64,000 nt of DNA from Typha latifolia (taxonomy: Eukaryota; Streptophyta; Magnoliopsida; Poales; Typhaceae): NCBI GenBank assembly GCA_019914945.1, contig CM034101.1, forward strand, positions 1,623,188 through 1,687,187, written 5' to 3'. Below the pieces are notes generated by a model that saw nothing but the letters and a program-made list of their open reading frames with translations, made no database searches and was not told the origin of the DNA. Positions within the stretch are counted from its first letter, which is position 1. Every line of letters starts with the position of its first letter. Both the position numbers and the translations under genes were made by a program. Positions 45,889-57,128 of the stretch are shown piece after piece.

Positions 45889-48703
45889 TGTCTTGATATT
45901 TCTCTTTCCTAATTTCTAATTGCCGTATTACTATCAAGGTACACTTTGGAAATAGTTTGTGTATTCTTATTATGGCATTGTTTAGTTATGTAACTAAGTA
46001 AGTGTGTATGAGAGGACTTAAGTGTGTGAGTCTCTAGATCAGTTTCTTCTTCGTTGGTGCCATTTTGGAGAGCGAGAGAAGGAAAGAAGACCTAATGTTG
46101 GAGTTTTACTAAATACAAGATTAGTGATCTTTTATTTTATTTCTTGTTTTCTTTTGTGAGCTTATCTTGCAAGTTTTGACCTTTTCATTTGTAAAGATTT
46201 TGTATTATGGGTTCATATCTTGGTTGTTGTTTGTTTAGGGTGAAAGTCACAATCGATTTATATATGTATATTAAGTTTGTTTTGGCTTTACTTGTGGTTG
46301 TGAATTTTATGCATGTGAAAATCTAATGTTTTCACACATGGCACCCGTTTAGTTATAAGATTAGAAGAAAAAAAAATTAGAATATAAATGAAATAGAGAT
46401 TTATTGGTGATAAGGATAAATATAATAATATATTCAATAAAAATAAGAGATATGATGGTGTTTGGTTTTGATAGTTGGAATAAGAGACAAAAATGATCTT
46501 ATTGCCCTTTCTGTGGTTTAATTTAAATATGTATTTATTATTTTATTTCACAACTATTATATTATTTACTCATTGTTATTTTTAAAATTCTTGCTAAGAA
46601 AATAATTTGATTGAATTCATCGTAATTTACACAATACAAATACCTTAACAAATAATATAAAAAATGGGCATTTATATACTAAAATATTTTTACTGCATAT
46701 ATACTATAAAATATTACTAACAATATTATAGTCTTGTAGCATTATAATATTCAATACGAATCTAATCTTCAAAAAATGAAACCATAGATCACCATAAATA
46801 CTCACCCATTTTGTTTTCTCATTCCATTCTATAATAAACAGAGTACATCATATTTTATTTTTATCCCAGTTAGCTAACACCCGTCTGGTTTCATTTTTTC
46901 TGGGACAAAGGAAAGTTTATCTCAAAAATACTCCTCTCATCTCATGTTGCCAACTGGGCCGTAAGAGAAAAGAAGATGCTCAAATTTAAGACCACCGAAA
47001 TTCTCTTCAACTACGGTACTTGGTTGTATCTACCTCTTCTTGGCTGCTTAGAGGAGAAAACAAATGTAATTTGCTACTCTGGTTTACGCATTCAGTTCAA
47101 TAATGGCGTTCTTCTTTTGCTATCAGTCTTGTATATTATCTTCCGTAAAGTCGTGCTGTTCATCGTTGTAATTCTTTCTTTTGGGAAGAGGAGAGAATGT
47201 CAAATTGGTCACTCGTATTCAAGAAGACCACACAAAATTTAATTAATATCAACACCCGCAGTCCTGCTACTTAAACAAAATTATTTTCTACCTTTAGGCT
47301 GAGACATCATCTGCATATCCATGGTGCGAGAATTCTTTTGCTTTAGGTAAGTAATTGGCGATGTATTATGTACCCACACTGTGATTGATGGAGTGTTTCT
47401 CATGCAGCAGACATAAGGCAGTTAGTTCATTTAGAAAGGTTAAACAAGTTAAAATACATTAAATTAATTGTTAATTAAAGTGTTGAAAATGAAAGGCAGC
47501 CTAGAATCTACCTTCCAAGAAAAATGACGAACAAATTAGATCCTAGTGACAGAGAACCTTGACCTCCTTTTGTTGATGAGCTAATATGCAGATGACGATA
47601 GAAGAAGGGAACTAGTGAAGCGAGCATGGGAGAAAGAGATCGCAGAGACTGTTCTGGCTCGCTGTGTCGGGCCAAAGACTGGAGATGGGCTGGATATGGC
47701 CCAAGAAGGTTGGACCCATGATAAGTTATATTTTAGGCTGCACTCGGCCTAAAAAGGTTCTTGTTCCTTTGGCCCTCGTTTGGTTTTGGTTGAAGAGTAT
47801 AATAATTTATTAATTTTGTTATACTTAATTTTTTTTTTCTATTTGATTGGAATACTAGAATAGATATGGAATTTGATATCCATAGTATTATTAATGCCAC
47901 ATGATCATTAATCATGCGATATTAATTATTCCAAATTTAGTGGTGTGGATACAAACTTTTAATAAGAGACTTATAATTTATAAATATAAGTCTCCGTTCT
48001 TCAACCAAACGGGTTCATGCTTCGTTCCCTTCCAAAGCAATGGAAAAGGTGCCTTAATTTCTTCGCGTTTACTTTCTTTCTCAAACCCTATCTCTCATCT
48101 AAAGTTGGCTGTGAAAAATGAGGCATTTGTATGTCCACGAGAAGCAACGTTTAGCACGAGCGAAGCTAGCCCAGTCAATTAATTGGCAAGTCAAAGACTT
48201 TAATATTATTTTAATCATAAAATATATTATTACAGATAAATAGAAAAACTCTATCAGTTGGAAAAGATCTATAGTCTATAGACCATGAGGTTATGAGAAG
48301 AATTTATGGAGAAAAAAAATGATCTCCAAATTTTTGTTTGATTTTCAAAAAAAATTCTGATAAAATATTAAATTATTCAGTATTTACTAAAAGTAAAACG
48401 TCGAAAAATTTAGTATTTTATAAAATAAGCTTTTCGATGTTTCTATGTAAAAGTGAAATACTGACAAATTTACATTTTACTGTCACCTACGCTAAAATAA
48501 ATCATTTAAGGTATGATTTATTTCCGCAGATAAGGTTTAAGAGCGGGCTAGTTTGGTCAAAAGCTCGGCATATTCAACGTTCACCAACAAGATGTTATTT
48601 TAATGGCAGAACGTTTGTGCTACGAAGATTATGCCTTTATAAATCCCTTGTCCGCAGCAAGAAACAGTGGACCCTGGGATATATCTTTTCTGCTCTCTCG
48701 CAG
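45889..48703. other. Intergenic region between genes D and E
   Basis: Apart from the 3' relic at 47025-47170, bases 47235-47620 carry the repeated downstream block (AATTAATATCAACACC, ACATCATCTGCATATCC, GATGGAGTGTTTCTCATGC, CCTAGTGACAGAGAA), and 47660-47760 the GGCCCAAGAAGGTTGGACCC phrase. The rest is AT-rich. The proximal promoter of gene E (from about 48560) has the shared AACGTTCACCAACAAGATG block. Confidence 0.6.
47025..47170 (+). pseudogene. Relic of a LecRLK 3' end
   Basis: TCTTGGCTGCTTAGAGG followed by AATTTGCTACTCTGG and, further on, TAAAGTCGTGCTGTTCATCG resembles the end of receptor genes and their 3' UTR (gene C: GGCTGCTTATGGCAG, TTTGCTACTCCTG, AATAAAGTCGTGCTGTACAT). No kinase sequence remains before it. 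It suggests a lost receptor gene between D and E. Confidence 0.55.
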
Positions 48704-48718
48704 TTATAATTTATAAAG
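48704..48718 (+). promoter_or_regulatory. Core promoter (TATA-like) of receptor gene E
   Basis: TTATAATTTATAAAG lies 54-68 bases upstream of the likely ATG and is almost identical to the segment before gene F. Confidence 0.55.
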
Positions 48719-48771
48719 AGGAGAAAATGAAGCAAGTTTATCTTGATATTAGCCGTCGTGGGAATCGCCCC

Positions 48772-50902
48772 ATGTCTCCCTGCAACGCAAGAATTCGTAT
48801 CTTCCTGGCCCTCTTCTTGTTCCTTTTCGCCTCTTTGATCTTCCCTGCAAGCTCGCTCTCCTTCAAGTTTAACTTTTCTGACTCCGGCACCAACCGTCTG
48901 CCGGCCATGATTGATCTCCAGGGAGATGCATACTTCGACAAATTCATCTGGCTCACCAAGGAAGTCAACTGGGGAACCGGCCGAGCAGCCTACAAGAATC
49001 CGATTCCCCTGTGGGACGAAGCCACTGACAAGGTTGCTGATTTCACCACCCATTTCTCATTCATCATCAACGCCACCGGTAAGGATCACAGCGACGGCAT
49101 GGCTTTCTTCCTCTCGCCTTACCCTTCGAGTATCCCCCAACGTTCCTCGGGCGGCAAGCTCGCCCTTTTCGGTGGCACCAAGAGCACCGACAACCAGACT
49201 GTAGCTGTGGAGTTTGACACCTACAGACAAGCAGACTGTAGCTGTGGAGTTTGACACCTACAAGGAAGAGTGGGATCCGGACTCGAATCATGTAGGTATC
49301 GACGTCCATAATTTTGAGTCTGTTGCAATTGTCACATGGCCGACTAGTATCAGTAACGGGTCGACGGCAAATGCTTGGATCAGTTACAACGCTACCACGA
49401 ATAATTTGCGCCTCTTCTTGACCTACGAGGACAACCCAGTATTCAGTGGCAAATCCAGTCTCTCTCATACTATAGATCTTAGCAAAGTACTGCCGGAGAA
49501 TATATCGATCGGATTCTCGGCTAGCACGGGTTTCTATTTTGAGCAACACCAGATCCTCTATTGGGATTTTACCTCAAGTTTGCAACCCAAAACCAGCACA
49601 AAGAAGAGCAGAAAGAGCACATCAGGAATAGTTATAGGCTTGGCTACCGGCTGCGTGGTTATGGTGTGCTTGATGGCAGGCTTCATTTGCTTGTGCTGCA
49701 TCTGGTGGAGGAAGAAGGCTGGCAGGGGAGAACAAGAGAAAGAAGAGCAAGACGATGAGAACTACGATGAATCCATCGACGATGAGTTTGAGAGAGGGAA
49801 GGGACCGAGGAGGTTCGCTTACAACGACCTGTCTGCTGCAACGAACAACTTTGACGAGGAGGGCAAGCTCGGGGAGGGAGGCTTCGGAGCCGTATACAAA
49901 GGATTGTTGAAGGATCTTGGCCTTGAGGTAGCAATCAAGAGAGTCTCAAAGGGGTCAAAGCAAGGGAGGAAGGAGTACATCGCTGAGGTCAAGATCATAA
50001 GCCAGTTACGGCATCGCAACCTCGTGCAGCTCGTCGGTTGGTGCCACGACCGCGGCGAGTTCCTCCTCGTCTACGAGCTGATGCCCAACGGAAGCCTCGA
50101 CTCCCACCTCTACACCACCACGGGGAGGTACTTGTCGTGGTCGATAAGGTACAACATCGCACTCGGCTTGGCCTCGGCGTTGCTCTACCTCCACGAAGAG
50201 TGGAAGAGTTGCGTGGTGCACCGTGACATCAAGCCGAGCAACGTGATGCTCGATTCATCCTTCAACGCTAAGCTCGGAGATTTCGGCCTCGCGAGGCTCG
50301 TCGACCACGGCCAAGGATCCCAAACTACAGTTCTGGCTGGGACTATGGGCTACATGGCACCAGAATGTATCATCACAGGGAAGGCCACCAAGGAGTCCGA
50401 TGTGTATAGTTTCGGGATAGTGGCGCTCGAGCTCGCCTGTGGAAGAAGGCCCGTGGTGATGAAGGAGGATCCGAGAAAGGTGAGGTTGGTGGAATGGGTT
50501 TGCGATCTCTTTGGTAGGAAGACGATTCTTGAAGCAGCCGATGAAAGGGTAACGAATCGAGAGTCGGAAGTGAAGGAAGAAATAGAGCGGTTGATGGTTG
50601 TGGGGTTGTGGTGCGTGCACCCAAATTACATTGCGCGGCCTTCGATTAGGAAGGCCATTAGTGCACTCAAGTCAGAGGTACCATTGCCGAGTCTGCCGCC
50701 TAGGATGCCGGTGCCCACGTACTATGCACCGCCGGCGGATGTGAACAACTTTTTGAACACGACATCTACGGTTGGTATTTCGAGCTCGACTTCGAATTAC
50801 CCTTCTACTTCCTCCAGCTCGATCGAGGCTTACAGTTACCCTTCTAGTTACCCTTCTACGGCTTCTGGTTCAGCTGACTCTGTTCGGCTGCTTAAAGCAT
50901 AA
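48772..50902 (+). pseudogene. L-type lectin receptor-like kinase E, broken by a 37-bp duplication
   Basis: The gene would encode a full LecRLK, but a 37-bp tandem duplication (49189-49262) shifts the frame inside the lectin domain. The first frame ends at a TGA at 49252-49254; the remaining lectin, membrane and kinase sequence is open from 49214 to 50902. The span minus 37 bases is 2094, a multiple of three, so one event explains the break. Before it: signal peptide MSPCNARI..., DGMAFFL. After it: FDTYKEEWDP (metal Asn replaced by Glu), membrane segment, GEGGFGAVYKG, AIKRVSKGS, VHRDIKPSN, DFGLARL, APECIITG and a tail ending VRLLKA. Everything else is intact, so the lesion is recent or is an assembly error. 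An upstream in-frame ATG at 48727 exists, but it lies only about 10 bases after the TATA-like box, so 48772 is preferred. Confidence 0.9.
49189..49262 (+). repeat. 37-bp tandem duplication in gene E
   Basis: Bases 49189-49225 and 49226-49262 are identical except for one position (GACAACCAG versus GACAAGCAG). Each copy encodes the NQTVAVEFDTY strand that carries the metal-binding Glu and Asp of legume lectins. Since 37 is not a multiple of three, the copy destroys the frame. Confidence 0.95.
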
Positions 50903-51645
50903 AACAAGTGAAATTTAATATCCGAGTTTATGCTTCCTGTTCTAAAATGTAATATTTCCATGAATTTGAGATAGCTTTTACATCTTTCATTTTTTTTAAA
51001 GGGGGTCACTCAACTGCTGCGACGTGAAAGAGTACCAGCTGGTCGATTAACTTTCAAATGCAAGAAAAAGCCAGGAAGAAGAGTCTCAACAACAGTTAAT
51101 AAATAGCATATATGCATTTATTTAATCGATCTGAACAAGACTTCAAGTCTACGGATAAGTTAAACTAATTAAACTATCCATATACGAAATTAAAAAAAAG
51201 CCAAGTTGGTAATGTATCGTCCAGCAAGCCCAGTTATGCGGTACGTAAGAGAAACTGTCCACGATGAACTGCATGCATACATTGAAAGGTACCAGTCAAT
51301 GATTCAATGTTCACACACTGATTGATGAGTGCTCTCGTGGTGCAGACGTAAGGCAGTTAGTTACAATGCATTCTCTTACTCGGTAATTAAATTATTACAA
51401 AATAAAAAGGCAGCTCAGAAGAAAATGTTTCACCAAAATTGACAAACAAGTTAGATGATTCTAGTTCAATGTAATTTCTACCAGCTACTGCATGCATGGT
51501 ACAAGTTAATTTTGGATGTACTTGGCATTGGAGAAACATAGTCAACCTTTACCAACAAGATGATATTCTAATGGTAAAGCGTTTATGCTATGAAGTTAAC
51601 GCCTTTAATTCCCAACCCTGGGATCTGCTCCTCTAATCTCTTTTG
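50903..51645. other. Spacer between genes E and F with repeated flank block
   Basis: Bases 51040-51230 (AATAAATAGCATATATGC, AAGCCAAGTTGGTAATGTATC) loosely resemble the 3' flank of RPS2 (56900-57040). Bases 51310-51530 carry the block CACTGATTGATGAGTGCTC, AAGGCAGTTAGTTAC, GATGATTCTAGTTCAATG seen also at 47380, 56020 and 57730. The start of the gene F promoter block (CATAGTCAACCTTTACCAAC) is at about 51537. Confidence 0.6.
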
Positions 51646-51660
51646 TTTATAATTTATAAA
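51646..51660 (+). promoter_or_regulatory. Core promoter (TATA-like) of receptor gene F
   Basis: TTTATAATTTATAAA lies 72-86 bases before the ATG at 51732 and is followed by GAGGAGGAAATGAAGC. It is shared with gene E. Confidence 0.55.
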
Positions 51661-51731
51661 GAGGAGGAAATGAAGCAAGTCTATCTTGATATAAGCCGTC
51701 GTGGAAATCGCCCCATTCATTTCCTGAGGCC

Positions 51732-53852
51732 ATGTGTTCCTGGCCCTGCAACGCAAAAATTAGTATCTTCCTGGCCCTCTTCTTGTTCCTTTTAGCCTCT
51801 TTGATCTTCCCTGCAAGTTCGCTATCCTTCAAGTTCAACTTTTCTGACCCCGGCACCAAGAGTCTGCCGGCCATGATCGATCTCCAGGGAGACGCGTCCT
51901 TCAATAAATTCATCTGGCTCACCAAGGATGGAGCCGACGAGGACATCATCTGGAGCACCGGCCGAGCAGCCTACAAGGATCCGGTTATCCTCTGGGACAA
52001 AGACACTGGCAAAGTAGCTGACTTCACCACACATTTCCAATTCATCATCAACGCCACAAATCAAACGTACCACGGCGACGGCCTTGCTTTCTTCCTTTCG
52101 TCTTACCCTTCGAGTATCCCCCAATATTCATATGGCGGCAACCTCGGCCTTTTCAATGGCTCCAAGAGCATCACAAATCAGACGGTAGCAGTGGAGTTTG
52201 ACCCCTTCTATAACGAGTGGGATCCGAGCCTGGATCATTTCGGTATCGACGTCAGCTCTATCATATCTGTTGCAAGTGTCACATGGCCTACAAGCATCAG
52301 TAATGGGTCGATGGCGAACGCTTGGATCAGTTACAACGCTACCACGAATAATTTGAGCCTCTTCGTGACCTATGAGGATAACCCAGTATTCAGTGGCAAA
52401 TCTAGTCTCTCTCATACTATTGATCTTAGCAAAGTACTGCCGGAGAATGTATCGATCGGATTCTCGGCTGCCACGGGTGCATATGTCGAGCTACATCAGA
52501 TCCTATATTGGGATTTTACCTCAAGTATGCAAGCCAATGAGAGCACAGAGAAGACCACAAAGAGCATAGCAGCGATAATCATAGGCTTGGCTACCGGCGC
52601 GGTGGTCATGGTGTGCTTGATGGGTTTTATTTGCATGTGGTGTATCCGGTGGCGGAAGAAGGATAGAAGAGGAGAACAACAGCAAGAAAATCAAGATGAT
52701 GAGAACTACGATGAATCCATGGACGATGAGTTTGCCAAAGGGAGGGGACCGAGGAGGTTCACCTACAGTGAACTGGCCGACGCGACAAACAACTTTGCCG
52801 CGCAGGGCAAGCTCGGCGAGGGAGGTTTCGGAGCCGTATACAAAGGATTGTTGAAGGATCTCGGCCTTGAGGTAGCAATCAAGAGAATCTCAAAGGGGTC
52901 GAAGCAAGGGAGGAAGGAGTACATCGCCGAGGTCAAGATCATAAGCCAGCTACGGCATCGCAACCTCGTAGAGCTCGTCGGTTGGTGCCACGACCGCGGT
53001 GACTTCCTCCTCATCTACGAGCTGATGCCCAACGGAAGCCTCGACTACCACCTCTACACCACCACGGGAAGGTCCTTGATGTGGTCGTTAAGGTACAACA
53101 TCGCGCTCGGCTTGGCCTCGGCCTTGCTCTACCTCCACGAAGAGTGGGAGAGCTACGTGGTGCACAGAGACATCAAACCGAGCAACGTAATGCTCGATTC
53201 TGGCTTCAACGCTAAGCTCGGAGACTTCGGGCTCGCGAGGCTCGTCGACCACGGCCACGGATCCCAAACAACGGTTCTCGCAGGGACCATGGGCTACGTG
53301 GCGCCGGAATGCGTCATCAACGGCAAGGGCAGCAGGGAGTCGGACGTGTATAGCTTCGGGATAGTAGCGCTCGAGCTCGCCTGTGGAAGAAGGCCCCTGG
53401 AGATCAACGAAGACCCAATAAAGGTGAGGTTGGTAGAATACGTCTGGGATCTATATGGAAGGAAGGCGATTCTTGAAGCAGCCGACGGGAGGGTAAGGAA
53501 TGAGGAGTTGGAAGTGGAAGAAGAGATTGAGAGATTGATGGTTGTGGGATTGTGGTGCGCGCACCCAGATTGTACCGCACGGCCTTCTATTAGTCAGGCT
53601 ATTAGCGCCCTCAAATTAGAGGCGCCACTGCCGACGTTACCTCCCACAATGCCGGTGCCCATGTACTTTGAGCCGCCGATGGATGTTCAAGAAATATTGT
53701 CAACGTCTACGGCAGGATTTTCGAGCTCAGCTTCTCGTAATTATGCTACTACTTCCACCATCCCCACCACGGTTTCCGGCGACGTCATGTATTCCTCCAA
53801 GTCGGTTACGGCTTCTGGTTCATCTCCCTCTGCTTGGCTTCTTAAAGCGTAA
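51732..53852 (+). CDS. L-type lectin receptor-like kinase F, 706 aa
   Basis: An intronless LecRLK, closest to gene E. Signal peptide about 1-30; lectin domain about 31-266 with GDGLAFFL (sugar-site Asp kept) and EFDPFYNEWDPSLDH, where the usual T of EFDT is P and the NH pair is DH; membrane segment about 280-305; juxtamembrane Gln/Asp-rich; kinase with GEGGFGAVYKG, Lys384, HRD 478-480, DFG 498-500 and APEC; tail ending SAWLLKA. All catalytic motifs are present, so the kinase is probably active. The ATG at 51732 gives the conserved PCNAKI signal-peptide start. AATAAA is at 53893-53898. An overlapping out-of-frame ATG at 51670 is too close to the TATA-like box to be a convincing upstream ORF. 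Confidence 0.95.
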   Translation: MCSWPCNAKISIFLALFLFLLASLIFPASSLSFKFNFSDPGTKSLPAMIDLQGDASFNKFIWLTKDGADEDIIWSTGRAAYKDPVILWDKDTGKVADFTTHFQFIINATNQTYHGDGLAFFLSSYPSSIPQYSYGGNLGLFNGSKSITNQTVAVEFDPFYNEWDPSLDHFGIDVSSIISVASVTWPTSISNGSMANAWISYNATTNNLSLFVTYEDNPVFSGKSSLSHTIDLSKVLPENVSIGFSAATGAYVELHQILYWDFTSSMQANESTEKTTKSIAAIIIGLATGAVVMVCLMGFICMWCIRWRKKDRRGEQQQENQDDENYDESMDDEFAKGRGPRRFTYSELADATNNFAAQGKLGEGGFGAVYKGLLKDLGLEVAIKRISKGSKQGRKEYIAEVKIISQLRHRNLVELVGWCHDRGDFLLIYELMPNGSLDYHLYTTTGRSLMWSLRYNIALGLASALLYLHEEWESYVVHRDIKPSNVMLDSGFNAKLGDFGLARLVDHGHGSQTTVLAGTMGYVAPECVINGKGSRESDVYSFGIVALELACGRRPLEINEDPIKVRLVEYVWDLYGRKAILEAADGRVRNEELEVEEEIERLMVVGLWCAHPDCTARPSISQAISALKLEAPLPTLPPTMPVPMYFEPPMDVQEILSTSTAGFSSSASRNYATTSTIPTTVSGDVMYSSKSVTASGSSPSAWLLKA

Positions 53853-55256
53853 AAGAAGTGAAATTTATGATTCCGACTAATGTATCCTGTTCAATAAAAT
53901 AAATGTACTGTGTTCAATAATGTTTGTGTGATTATTCTGTACTAATTATGGAATTGCTTGCTAAGATGGTATTGTGGACTGATACCAATTTGTTGTGTTA
54001 ACTATCTGAAAGGATAGAGGGCTGAGAAAATGATTTTTAAATATTCATAAACAAATTCAATAGGATAATAAAATATTAGAGTAAACTTAATATTTACAAA
54101 GCTAATATTAATTCTAAATGAGAAATTTATAATCAAGATTTAGAGTAGATATCTTCAAATACCTAATCGAATCACAAATAAAGACTCTAAAATAAATGCA
54201 AACCACAAATAAGAAAGAATGAGAGATAATATTTACGTGATTTGTCGATGTGCTTACATCGAGGAACAGTGTAAAACTTCAATCCACTAATCTAATGTAA
54301 ATAGAGATGCAAATACAAAGAATTTTCTCTCTCCAATCCCTCACAAATATAATAGAAGAGTGCTATCTCATAGAGCCCTCTCCTCATGGGAAATTTTTTC
54401 ACATTTTCTCTTTTGCAACTTGCCCCAACACCAAATTCTAAAACCTAACTTATCTATTTATATGACTAACTTGAGGTTTAAAAATAATCCGCGGGCTATT
54501 CGAATGGATGGACAATATTCAAACTCTTGTGCGCTGCTGGTAACACATTACGTAGGCCGTTTGAATGGATGGACGACGTTCGAACCCTATTTACCGCTTC
54601 AAACACGTTCTGCAAACTGTTTGAACGGGTGAACGATGTTTGAACACCGGTGCACCAATGGTTACACATTCGAACACTAACTCTTCCAAACTCTCGATTA
54701 TTCAAACATCTCTATCTTGTTTGAATGTTGAACGTCGACACATAAATTTAAAACACTAGCAATTTGTGATGAACGTCGTTCGAATGTAGTTGACCCATTT
54801 AAAGTTTTTCTCAATTTCGAACTAATTTTCAACGGATAAATTTTATTGTATCCCTTCAAAGTAGTAAATCAAGATTAAATTTCAAATAATTATGATAGAC
54901 CGTTTCAACTAGTTAAGTTAATATTCCTCAATGAAATAATTTAATTTAAAATTTAATTCTAATGTTAACTACTCAAAAGTTTCAATCAATATTAATAGAT
55001 ATATCCATAAGTTTATTTTAATTTGTAGATCGTACAAGAGAGAAAAAAAAAAGATTAGTTTATTCTTAAAAAGGTAAAATGGTGACCGATACTCCTTATC
55101 ATATTAATTGATAGTTTTAATTAGTTTAATATAATTTTAGTCGTTAGATTTGAACTGTGGGTCAGTGAGGGTTAGTGAGGGTCAGCGAGGGAATCATCTC
55201 AACTGCCGCCCTTGAGAAGCTACTTGTTCCATTAATTTTCAAAAGCAAGTGGCAAC

Positions 55257-55310
<54 letters not shown>

Positions 55311-56567
55311 CAAACTAGTTGGACCAAACAAATAATAATATTAAGTCGCAACAAAACTAATATCAGATCGGTGTTTATTTAGTCGACCTCAACAAAAATT
55401 CAAACTAATCGTCAAAGCCATCACTTTTTTTTTGTTGAGATTGTTCTCATTCTGTTATAAAGTATAGTCCTCCTGTTAGTTGGTCTTCTTTAGTTGTGAT
55501 CTAATAAAATAACTATTAATATTTGTGATCGGTTAGTCTTACTTTGAGAAAGAACTTTGTAATCCTAATATTATTAATTGTAGTGGAGATCTGAGGTAAA
55601 CTTAGGTCAGATTATTTTTCTCTCACATTGAAGGGGTTTTCATATAAATTATTTGCCTTTGATTGTGGCTTGGTTAATTGTGGTTAACTTATTATATTTG
55701 CACAAAGATAAAAAAAAAATTGTTGGTACATTGATTTGTGGCTCTTTTCTAACAGTTTTTCTAATAGCTTAAACTATTGATGTAGTTAGTGATCTAACAT
55801 AGTATCATACCAGAGGTTATGGTTTTAAATATTATTATACTCATTTTTGTCTGAAAATATAAAACTCTATCTATTTAAATTAAATTTTACTTTTTAGACT
55901 AATTAAAATTCCTCAGCCCATAAATAAGATGGAGTACTAAAATATAAAATATAAAGCTCATAGTTCTCTGTGACTTATTAGAATGTGCTTGCTTGGTTAC
56001 TTTTCTAGTGGCAATGTGCATACACTAACTGATGGAGTGTTCTCGTGCAGCAGACATATAGGCAGTTTGTTTAAAAATGTTTAACAAGTTACAGTTACAT
56101 TCTCTTACTCGGTAATCAAACTGTTAAAAAATAAAAAAAAGGCAGCTTACTAACAATCTTCCACACTAGCTCAAGGTAATTCCCACCAGCTATTGCAGGG
56201 TACAAAGCATCACAAATTGGCAAACAAAATAGACTCTCCTACCAAGTAGAGAAGCTTGGCATCCTTTGTTGCAAAACCTATATGCAGATAACAATAGTTA
56301 AAGAGAATTTGGGGCAAGCTTTGGAGGTGGGTCTGACCGCTCTCTCCTTTTTCTCGTTTACGTCTGAGAGAACAACTTTTTAAGCTAAAAAGATAATATA
56401 CCTGACTATTAATTTCACATCAATTGTTAGATGTTATCTGAACTTTTTGACACGAAGGTTGTTTCGGAAAAAAGAAAAGATTGAAATTATTGTTAACTCT
56501 TCACTAACTAGGTATACATGGATTCTACAAGATCGAAGTTCAGGGAAGTAGCTTCTTTTAGAGAAAG
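53853..56567. other. Intergenic region after gene F with repeated blocks
   Basis: No intact gene. Near 54490-54720 a motif of the type CGTTTGAATGGATGGACGAC recurs three or more times (about 54500, 54560, 54620), a local low-order repeat. Bases 55190-55400 (CTCAACTGCCGCCC, AAGTCGCAACAAAACTAAT) relate to 51005-51080 and to the RPS2 3' flank. Bases 56020-56280 carry another copy of the receptor downstream block. Confidence 0.6.
55257..55309. repeat. (GA)n microsatellite
   Basis: A GA repeat of about 53 bases with one interruption (GAGGAGA). It is absent from the related block near 51040. Confidence 0.9.
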
Positions 56568-56681
56568 AGGATTGCACCGCGCGGCCTTCGATTAAGCAGA
56601 GGCCATTAGAGGGCTCAAGTCCGAGGTGCCATTGCCGAGTTTGCCTCCCGACTCGGCTTGCACTCTTAAAGAAGACAAGTG
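56568..56681 (+). pseudogene. Relic of a LecRLK kinase C-terminus
   Basis: GGATTGCACCGCGCGGCCTT starts a stretch reading DCTARPSIKQ, then (after a two-base insertion) AI and (after another change) LKSEVPLPSLPP, matching the end of the kinase domain in genes A-F. It ends CTTAAAGAAGACAAGTGAAA, like the gene E and F ends. Nothing upstream matches the rest of a receptor gene. It is a degraded tail of a seventh receptor next to RPS2. Confidence 0.85.
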
Positions 56682-57128
56682 AAATTTGCTACTCCGGTGT
56701 AAGTATCCTAGTGCTGTTATTGTTTACATTAAGATTGATTGTGCTGTATTAAGTTCACTTAATTTATTTGTGTGTGTGTGTGAGTGAATGAAGCGTTGTC
56801 GCAAGCGTGAGAATCATATAGGCCGAGCAAATAATAAAACAGGAAGCATGTAAGTAAAACAAGAAGCTCCTCTCAAAATTTGCAACTGCAGGCAATTGAA
56901 GCAAAACTTAATAGATAGCAGAGCAGTCGCAACAAAATTTCAGATGTTTTATCAATGCGTTCAACTATCCAAATACAGACCAAACTAAGACGCTATAATA
57001 TGAAGAAAAAAAAAAGGGAGAAAAAGTCAAGCTGCTAATGTTTCTGTCCACTTTACCAATCAACTACAATCCGAACTTGCATGGTGCGAACAAAAGAGGA
57101 TGACAAATTATGAAAACTCTCAGGCATT

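Noticed and set aside
51670..51795. Possible overlapping upstream ORF of 41 codons before receptor F, with a corresponding in-frame ATG at 48727 before receptor E
   Set aside because: The ATG is only about 10 bases after the TATA-like box, so it should lie upstream of the transcription start and not be in the mRNA.
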